A DNA stretch of 14,174 nt, from assembly GCA_016882165.1 (NCBI GenBank), contig VHBV01000014.1, positions 1 through 14,174 of the forward strand, given 5' to 3'. Below, in pieces: positions 7,424-12,654 of this stretch. The notes under the pieces are model-generated. The model saw only the letters and a program-made list of their open reading frames with translations, searched no databases and was not told the origin of the DNA. Position numbers and translations under genes: made by a program. This DNA is from Candidatus Pelagibacterales bacterium (GTDB lineage Bacteria > Pseudomonadota > Alphaproteobacteria > Rickettsiales > UBA1997). Each line of letters begins with the position of its first letter. The stretch's first letter is position 1.

Positions 7424-7446
7424 CTCATAATCAGAAATTCTGATTT
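7424..7446 (-). terminator. Possible Rho-independent terminator after rimB
   Basis: On the minus strand, about 17 bases after the rimB stop, AATCAGAATTTCTGATT forms an 8-bp near-perfect palindrome (7429-7445) with a tiny loop. It is followed by ATGAGTTTTTATT. The U-tract begins five bases beyond the stem, so termination may be weak and rimK could still be partly read through. Confidence 0.4.
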
Positions 7447-7462
7447 GATTATTTTTATAATT

Positions 7463-7975
7463 TCATATACAAGATCTTGGATCCACTTTGCTTTTTGTTT
7501 TGCGGTAGAGAGTAAGAATTTTACTTTTTTTGATTTTGCCCTGTACAAAAGAACGTGAAACATCAACTAGTAATTTTCCTTGTTTTACAGCATCACGCCC
7601 AAGAAGCATTCTAAAAGCCATAGAATCACGATTAGCAAGAGTAATTTCGATAGTCATTTTTATTTCGCCAATCGATAGTTCTGACTCAATAACTGGTCTT
7701 TTTTCTTTTTTACCTCCGGAATCACAAACCATTCTATGGTCAATAACACGAGCGATACATCTGCGTTCAAGAGTTTTGTTTTTTTGCAAAGGATGCAGAT
7801 CAAATTTTACATATTCAACATCTTCAATATAAAAATTCTCAATATTAAAAGCGTGCAAAGAAGAGGTTTTGGCGCCAGTATCAATTTTCCCTTTGATTGC
7901 TGGAAGGCCAAGGCATTCAAGGTTAAACCATTCTTTCCATCCAATAACTTTCTTGGGTGACTTCTTTTTTTCCAT
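7463..7975 (-). CDS. rimB: RimB-type retropepsin-like protease (ATP-dependent zinc protease family)
   Basis: The 170-residue protein belongs to the Zn_protease/RimB family (COG4067). Its fold is retropepsin-like and, in pseudomonads, its gene sits with rimK and its product modulates RimK-dependent glutamylation of S6. The diagnostic motif DTGAKTSSLHA (32-42) contains the presumed catalytic Asp32. RRCIARVIDHR and the LLGRDAV segment (about 124-130, with the second conserved aspartate context) follow. No signal peptide is seen, so it is cytosolic. The ATG lies 3 bases after the kdsB stop, so the two must share a transcript; rimK follows 137 bases later. RimA, the small third partner known in Pseudomonas, is not visible here. 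Confidence 0.85.
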   Translation of the reverse strand: MEKKKSPKKVIGWKEWFNLECLGLPAIKGKIDTGAKTSSLHAFNIENFYIEDVEYVKFDLHPLQKNKTLERRCIARVIDHRMVCDSGGKKEKRPVIESELSIGEIKMTIEITLANRDSMAFRMLLGRDAVKQGKLLVDVSRSFVQGKIKKSKILTLYRKTKSKVDPRSCI

Positions 7976-7978
7976 AAA

Positions 7979-8722
7979 TTAACTGCCAGAAATAACTTTG
8001 GTTACAATTTCTAAATCTTCTTTGGTGTCAACCGAAAGAGGATGGGCATCCACAATTTTGACAAAAATTTTCATATCATTTTCTAAAGCTCTGAGTTGTT
8101 CTAAACTTTCTCGCATTTCTAGTTTTGATGGTGGAAGTTGCACAAATTTCTCCAAAGCTGAAGTTTTATAAGCATAAATTCCAATATGATGATAAAAGTC
8201 AGATTCGTCATTTTTAGAGTGCGGAATAGGGCAGCGTGAAAAATACAGAGCTTTTCCCGAATTTTCTTCTTTAAAAGCAATTGCAATTTTCACTACATTA
8301 GGATTAAAGATTTCATCTTTATTTTTTATTCTTGATGCAACAGTTGCAATATCACAGTCATTTTTTAAAGCTGTATAAGCTGCTGATTTTATAACCTCTG
8401 GATCAATATTTGGTAGATCTCCTTGTAAATTTACAACAACATCATAGTTTTTATCAGAATTTTCTTTAAAAGCAGCATAAATTCTGTCAGTTCCAGAAGG
8501 TAAGTTTGGATTGGTTATAAAAAACTTTGCTCCAATTTTTTTTGCTTCTGCAGCAATTTCTTCTCCATCGCAAGCAATTATAACGTCGCCTAAATTTGCT
8601 TTAACAGCTTGTTCATAAACTCTGTGAATCATTGTTTTGCCGCATATATCAGCTAGTGGTTTATTTGGTAAACGAGTGGACGCAAGACGCACTGGAATTA
8701 TTGTAAGAACTTGATTGGACAT
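7979..8722 (-). CDS. kdsB: 3-deoxy-manno-octulosonate cytidylyltransferase (CMP-KDO synthetase)
   Basis: This enzyme activates KDO with CTP to CMP-KDO for the lipopolysaccharide inner core, implying a Gram-negative outer membrane with KDO. The 247 residues are normal (E. coli 248). The nucleotide-binding N-terminus PVRLASTRLPNKPL (10-23) is present, as are PSGTDR (75-80), the metal-binding NLQGDLP (98-104, D102) and HHIGIYAY. It is the first gene of the minus-strand run and is divergent from the tRNA-Lys. About 140 bases lie between their starts and must hold both promoters. No strong Shine-Dalgarno sequence precedes the ATG. Confidence 0.96.
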   Translation of the reverse strand: MSNQVLTIIPVRLASTRLPNKPLADICGKTMIHRVYEQAVKANLGDVIIACDGEEIAAEAKKIGAKFFITNPNLPSGTDRIYAAFKENSDKNYDVVVNLQGDLPNIDPEVIKSAAYTALKNDCDIATVASRIKNKDEIFNPNVVKIAIAFKEENSGKALYFSRCPIPHSKNDESDFYHHIGIYAYKTSALEKFVQLPPSKLEMRESLEQLRALENDMKIFVKIVDAHPLSVDTKEDLEIVTKVISGS

Positions 8723-8796
8723 TTTTAATTTAAATTGTTTTTTGATTTGTCTGGTAAAGATTTAGACAATCAATTGATAATTTCCACAAAATTATC

Positions 8797-8824
8797 TTGC
8801 AATTTACAATTTTTCAATTTTAAT
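8797..8824 (+). promoter_or_regulatory. Candidate sigma70-type promoter for tRNA-Lys
   Basis: TTGCAA (8797-8802) and TTTAAT (8819-8824) are separated by 16 bases. This would place transcription start near 8831 and a 5' leader of about 35 bases before the tRNA. The match is only by eye in AT-rich sequence. Confidence 0.3.
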
Positions 8825-8864
8825 GTGGCGCTCGTTTTTAGCATTTCTGCTTTTTGCTTTCAGC

Positions 8865-8940
8865 GAGCACGTAGCTCAGTCGGTAGAGCACCTCACTTTT
8901 AATGAGGTTGTCGTTGGTTCGATTCCAACCGTGCTCACCA
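8865..8940 (+). tRNA. tRNA-Lys (anticodon UUU), CCA encoded
   Basis: A full cloverleaf can be drawn over 76 bases. Acceptor GAGCACG pairs with CGTGCTC. The D-arm is GCTC AGTCGGTA GAGC. The anticodon stem CCTCA/TGAGG encloses CTTTTAA (anticodon TTT). The variable loop is TTGTC and the T-arm GTTGG TTCGATT CCAAC. The terminal ACCA is encoded. The only tRNA in the window, it is on the plus strand, divergent from kdsB. Its last 25 bases are the first part of an 82-bp tandem repeat extending downstream. Confidence 0.97.
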
Positions 8941-9107
8941 TTAAATCTCTCCGACGAACCAACAAAGTTTATTCTTCACCGCTCTGCGGATGACTGGGGT
9001 TCGATTCCAACCGTGCTCACCATTAAATCTCTCCGACGAACCAACAAAGTTTATTCTTCACCGCTCTGAGGATGACTGGGGTTCGATTCCAATTATTCTA
9101 ACTATTA
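8916..9107 (+). repeat. 82-bp tandem repeat containing the tRNA-Lys 3' end
   Basis: Unit 1 (8916-8997) starts at GGTTCGATTCC inside the tRNA T-arm, includes the acceptor 3' strand and CCA, and continues through 57 bases of spacer. Unit 2 (8998-9079) is identical except for one base (CTGCGG becomes CTGAGG). Unit 3 starts at 9080 with GGTTCGATTCCAA and then decays, mostly by C/G to T/A changes, until about 9107. Copy 2 lacks an anticodon arm and a matched T-stem partner, so it is not a second tRNA gene. Possible origins are replication slippage or repeated use of the tRNA 3' end as an integration site. No integrase gene is in the window. Confidence 0.92.
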
Positions 9108-9122
9108 GATTTTTTCTTAAAA

Positions 9123-9146
9123 AGATTAACAGAATCTGAGTTTTTT
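9123..9146 (+). terminator. Possible terminator of the tRNA-Lys transcript
   Basis: AGATT, AACAG loop, AATCT (9123-9137) is followed three bases later by TTTTTT (9141-9146). The stem is short (5 bp) and AT-rich, so the call is tentative. It would leave the whole tandem repeat in the tRNA primary transcript. Confidence 0.3.
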
Positions 9147-9182
9147 ACTATAAAACAGATAATTTTTTTGGATGATTAATCT

Positions 9183-9292
9183 CTTTTTAATAATAGAAAT
9201 AACCACTTTTAATAATAGAAATAACCACTTCGTCATCGCGAGTGAGTAAACTTCTGAAACGTGGCGATCAACACCTTAATATTATTAAAAAG
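9183..9292. repeat. Composite repeat: 22-bp tandem pair plus decayed palindromic element
   Basis: TTTTAATAATAGAAATAACC plus AC occurs twice in tandem (9185-9206 and 9207-9228). It is followed at 9231-9269 by CGTCATCGCGAGTGAG...ACGTGGCGATC, a decayed relative of the repeat at 5591-5682 with T-to-C changes. The block is flanked by a 12-bp inverted repeat, CTTTTTAATAAT (9183-9194) and ATTATTAAAAAG (9281-9292). With the tRNA repeat and the terminator-like hairpin this accounts for most of the non-coding stretch 8941-9371. I see no gene in that stretch. Confidence 0.7.
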
Positions 9293-9371
9293 ATTTCCAT
9301 TTTGTCCTAAGCAGAGTTTGTTGCTCTTTGCAATATCATCCAAATGATAATTTCTCTAAAACAAGTAAGGA

Positions 9372-10718
9372 TTACTTGGAATTTTCTTGATTTTTGTTAG
9401 AAGAATTAGAATGAAGTGCTTTAATTACTTCAAATGAAGTGGCAGGATTTTCATTTTGTGAAGAATCCTCTTTATATTCCTGCGTTTTATGAGCTTTTTG
9501 TTCATAAAATTTATCAAAAATATCTTCACGATCTTGCGAATGTATGCCTAATTTTTCGTAATACTTTTTTCTCAATTCTTTGCGTTGGCCTTGGTATTTT
9601 GAAATATTAGATTCTTCAACTTTATGATCTAAATCAGGTTTTTCTTCTTTTGTTGTAATTTCTTCGGCTGGTTGTTTATAGGATTGGATTTGTAATCCCA
9701 ATTTTTCATAGTATTTTCTTCTCCAGGCTAATTCTGAACTAGCAGAATCAGAAACATTAGTTGTTTCTAATTTTGGTTTATTAGGAATTGAAGTGCTTTT
9801 TTGAGAGGTTTCACTTATTTCTTTTGTTGCAGAAATTACGCCTTGATAAACAGGTAGAGTAGAAGTGAAATCTTTAGTAAAAGCAGTTCTTTGGTCAATT
9901 AAGGCAATAGCTGTAATATTATCAACAACTCTTACAATGTGATCTTCTAGATTTCTATCGTAAATATAAAGTTTTAGATTTTGATTACTTTCAAATAATT
10001 TTTTTAAACTTTGTCTATTTTCTTCTCTAGATAAGTGAAAGAACCTAGCAAAACTTGGTATTGTAGCATATGGATTAGAAGTTACATCCAAAAATATACC
10101 ATCAATAGGATTTGTACAGTCACTTTTTTGTATACAAAGTACTTCATTAGTTTTTCTTCTGTTTTCTTTAAAATATTTGCGCCAAATATTAGCTGCAAAA
10201 ACATCAATTTTTCCTTCTGGAAAAATTTCATGACTGCCATCTTCTTTTTTTAAAATTGTAGCTTGATTGGTGATGGGTGAAAGTTGATCGTTTAATCTTC
10301 TTACAATTGTTTTGCCTGTGTATTTTGAATCAGTTTTTGTAAGTGAGGCATATTTTGCTTTCGGTGCTTCAGATGCAATTTTTGGAACTAAATCATTCGA
10401 ATTGCAAGCTATAATATCTCCATAGGGTGCATCTATTTTTTCTGGATCAATTACCACTCCAATTGAAAATAAGTTCCAAGGAAGAATAGGAACGTTATTG
10501 CCTTTGGAACCTGACCATGCAACAGTGCAAGCCCGAGCATTCTGATAGTCAGTGTCTCTTGAATTTAAGTTTCTTTTAGTTCCATGTTGTGGGAAAGAAT
10601 TAATAATAGCTTCTAATTCTTCAAATCGGACAATCATAGAAAATACTATGAAATTTGCTTCAGATGGATTTGGTGGATTAGAATATTTTCTTTTGTCAAC
10701 TTTTGTGAAGTTCTTCAT
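9372..10718 (-). CDS. Hypothetical 448-residue protein with disordered tail and duplicated RKYYEKLG motif
   Basis: I do not recognise this family. Residues 1-290 look globular, with hydrophobic strand-like stretches (LPWNLFSIGVVID at 79-91; NEVLCIQ, IDGIFLDV, LKLYIYD and ITAIALID between 191 and 275). Residues 291-448 are polar, rich in S, T, K, E, Q and N, and probably disordered. Within this tail WRRKYYEKLGL (332-342) recurs as LRKKYYEKLGI (382-392), exactly 50 residues apart. A related IWRKYFKEN lies at 178-186. No signal peptide or transmembrane helix is seen, so it is cytosolic unless exported by a dedicated secretion system. A folded domain with a repeat-bearing disordered tail is compatible with a secreted effector of a host-associated bacterium, but that is speculation. 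It follows deaD on the same strand after a 150-base gap with a large hairpin, so it probably has its own promoter. Confidence 0.8.
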   Translation of the reverse strand: MKNFTKVDKRKYSNPPNPSEANFIVFSMIVRFEELEAIINSFPQHGTKRNLNSRDTDYQNARACTVAWSGSKGNNVPILPWNLFSIGVVIDPEKIDAPYGDIIACNSNDLVPKIASEAPKAKYASLTKTDSKYTGKTIVRRLNDQLSPITNQATILKKEDGSHEIFPEGKIDVFAANIWRKYFKENRRKTNEVLCIQKSDCTNPIDGIFLDVTSNPYATIPSFARFFHLSREENRQSLKKLFESNQNLKLYIYDRNLEDHIVRVVDNITAIALIDQRTAFTKDFTSTLPVYQGVISATKEISETSQKSTSIPNKPKLETTNVSDSASSELAWRRKYYEKLGLQIQSYKQPAEEITTKEEKPDLDHKVEESNISKYQGQRKELRKKYYEKLGIHSQDREDIFDKFYEQKAHKTQEYKEDSSQNENPATSFEVIKALHSNSSNKNQENSK

Positions 10719-10809
10719 TTCTGAAATTAGTGATAATTTCCCTTTTTATAATACAAAATAGTTTAAGCTTAATTTTTTGATAAAGCTAAATTCTAAACTT
10801 ACATCATAG

Positions 10810-10856
10810 CTCTTCTTTCTTCATGAAATGTAAAATCATTCACAAAGAAAGAAGAG
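10810..10856 (-). terminator. Strong hairpin after deaD (terminator or RNA-stabilising stem)
   Basis: CTCTTCTTTCTT (10810-10821) is the exact reverse complement of AAGAAAGAAGAG (10845-10856), with partial further pairing inside (TGAAATG against CATTCA). It starts 12 bases after the deaD stop. No U-tract follows on the minus strand (CTATGATGTAAG), so it is not a canonical intrinsic terminator. It may protect the 3' end or block read-through into the orphan gene. I place it on the minus strand because of its position. Confidence 0.5.
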
Positions 10857-10868
10857 TTTGTAACAAAT

Positions 10869-12536
10869 TTATTTTTTGTCTTTTGCTCTAGTAACAAGAG
10901 ACTTTTTGCCGCCAGATTGCTTTTGGAAAACGTGTAGTATTTTTTCAGCATCTTCAAAAGGAACTGCAAAGAATGAAAAGGCATCAAACATTTTTACGTC
11001 ATCAATTCTTCTTTGGTCAACGCCTGTTTTAGATTGAATAAAATCAACCAATCTTCTTGGATCCATTTGGTCATTTCTTCCTTTCGCAATGAAAAGTCGA
11101 GCTGTGCCTTTGCGGTCAACATAACCTCTGCCTTGTGATCCAATCGGTCTGTGACCAGTAGCACCACGATCGTCATAATAGAAGTCTTTGTTTTTCTTAT
11201 AAGCACCAATATCACCAATTTCGCTGTAATTGCTTTCGTTTAATTCATCCTTGAAAGCCAATTTTAACAATGCAGCAAGTGCTGTTTTTGCGTCAGAATC
11301 TTTTAACATTTCTTCTGCGATTGATTCTAAGTCAGAAAAGTTTCCTGCTGAGATAATATCAGAAATAGCATTTTTTATGCGTTGTTTTTTGCTTTCAATT
11401 ACTTCTGCAACATTTGGAACTTTTTGCTTAGTTATTGTGGCATTTGCCATTCTTTGTATTGAAGTCAATTTACGATATTCTGAAGGAGTGATTAAAGTAA
11501 TTGCAGTTCCGCTTTTACCAGCTCTTCCAGTTCTTCCAATTCTGTGAACATAACTTTCAGGATCTTGTGGCAGAGAATAGTTAATAACGTGAGTTAAGTT
11601 ATCAATGTCAATTCCGCGTGCAGCAACGTCAGTTGCAACTAAAACAGTAAGTTTTTTAGCACGGAATTTTTGCAATACTTTTTCTCTTTGTCCTTGCGAT
11701 AAATCTCCATGAATTGCTTCAGCTCGGCAACCTCTGTTAGTAAGCTTATGCGCAATTTCGTCAGCATCAACTTTGGTTCTTGTAAATACCATACCGTAGA
11801 AACTTTCTTCAACGTCAATAATTCTAAATAGGGCTTCAAATTTATCTGATTGAGAAACTTCAAAGTAAATTTGCTGAATATTGGCGCGACTTATTTGCTC
11901 TGAAGCAACTGAAATTACTTCGTAATCATTCATGTAATTTTTTGCTAAACGCTCGATATGAGGAGGCATTGTTGCAGAAAACAATACTGTACGACGTTGT
12001 TTTGGAGCAGCTTTAAGTATTGCTTCAATATCATCAATGAAGCCCATATTTAGCATTTCATCAGCTTCATCTAATACAATGTAAGATACTTTTGACATAT
12101 CCATTGTTTTGCGCTCTAAATGATCTAAAATTCTTCCTGGGGTTCCAACAACAATATCTACACCTCTTTTTAGACGATCAATTTGTCTTTCAATTGGTTG
12201 TCCACCGTAAACTGCGATAATTTTGGTTTTTTGTTCTTCGGCAAAACTACTTAGTTCTTCAGTAACTTGAATTGCTAATTCACGTGTTGGAGCAAGAATT
12301 ACTGCTTGAATCTTTTTTGATTCAGGAACAATGTTTTCAATTAGTGGTATACCAAAAGCGGCAGTTTTTCCAGTACCAGTTTGAGCTTTGCCAATTAGGT
12401 CTTTTTTATTTTCAAGAAGGAAAGGAATTGTTTTTGCTTGAATTGGTGTTGGTTCTTCAAAGCCCTTTTTATGTAGGGAGTTAAGCATCGTTTCAGAAAG
12501 ACCAAGGTCTCTGAATTTTGTTAAGTTTGTCGGCAT
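10869..12536 (-). CDS. deaD: DEAD-box RNA helicase (DeaD/CsdA-like) with DbpA-type RNA-binding domain
   Basis: This is an ATP-dependent RNA helicase, probably acting in ribosome assembly, mRNA turnover and cold adaptation like E. coli DeaD. All core motifs are present: TPIQ (30-33), AQTGTGKT (51-58), APTRELA (82-88), TPGR (132-135), DEAD (156-159), SAT (187-189), ARGID (306-310) and HRIGRTGRAG (331-340). A linker follows. A C-terminal DbpA/CsdA RNA-binding domain spans about 478-540 (ARLFIAKGRNDQMDPRRLVDF onward), ending in a basic tail. The 555 residues fall between DbpA (457) and DeaD (629). The start ATG at 12536 gives the usual FRDLGLSE N-terminus. Upstream, TTGACC and TAGGCT with 17-base spacing (minus strand) could be a weak promoter. 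Confidence 0.95.
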   Translation of the reverse strand: MPTNLTKFRDLGLSETMLNSLHKKGFEEPTPIQAKTIPFLLENKKDLIGKAQTGTGKTAAFGIPLIENIVPESKKIQAVILAPTRELAIQVTEELSSFAEEQKTKIIAVYGGQPIERQIDRLKRGVDIVVGTPGRILDHLERKTMDMSKVSYIVLDEADEMLNMGFIDDIEAILKAAPKQRRTVLFSATMPPHIERLAKNYMNDYEVISVASEQISRANIQQIYFEVSQSDKFEALFRIIDVEESFYGMVFTRTKVDADEIAHKLTNRGCRAEAIHGDLSQGQREKVLQKFRAKKLTVLVATDVAARGIDIDNLTHVINYSLPQDPESYVHRIGRTGRAGKSGTAITLITPSEYRKLTSIQRMANATITKQKVPNVAEVIESKKQRIKNAISDIISAGNFSDLESIAEEMLKDSDAKTALAALLKLAFKDELNESNYSEIGDIGAYKKNKDFYYDDRGATGHRPIGSQGRGYVDRKGTARLFIAKGRNDQMDPRRLVDFIQSKTGVDQRRIDDVKMFDAFSFFAVPFEDAEKILHVFQKQSGGKKSLVTRAKDKK

Positions 12537-12590
12537 GATTTAATTTTTGTATATTGAAGAATTTAAAATTTGATTGATAAATTCTCGGGA

Positions 12591-12614
12591 AAAAGCCTAT
12601 TTCTATTGGCTTCT
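12591..12614 (-). terminator. Possible weak terminator after the M23 gene
   Basis: On the minus strand, AGAAGCC, a 10-base loop, then GGCTTTTT form a 7-bp stem with one G-U pair that runs into a short U-tract, about 40 bases after the stop of the peptidase gene. It overlaps the spacer of the candidate deaD promoter, which lowers confidence. Confidence 0.3.
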
Positions 12615-12654
12615 AAGGTCAATTATGAAGCATAATCTTTTCAAAGTAAAGCTG

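Noticed and set aside
7530..7960. Two plus-strand ORFs opposite rimB
   Set aside because: They are antisense shadows of rimB; the minus-strand frame carries the DTGAKTSSLHA motif.
8998..9022. A second tRNA gene downstream of tRNA-Lys
   Set aside because: Only the T-loop/acceptor 3' strand and CCA are repeated. There is no matching acceptor 5' strand, D-arm or anticodon arm.
8916..9107. CRISPR-like array
   Set aside because: The 82-bp units are contiguous and near-identical throughout, with no variable spacers and no cas genes; it is a plain tandem repeat.
10799..11218. Minus-strand ORFs overlapping the 3' part of deaD
   Set aside because: They are alternate frames of deaD, and one ends within the hairpin after it. 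No family similarity and no overlap-type start.
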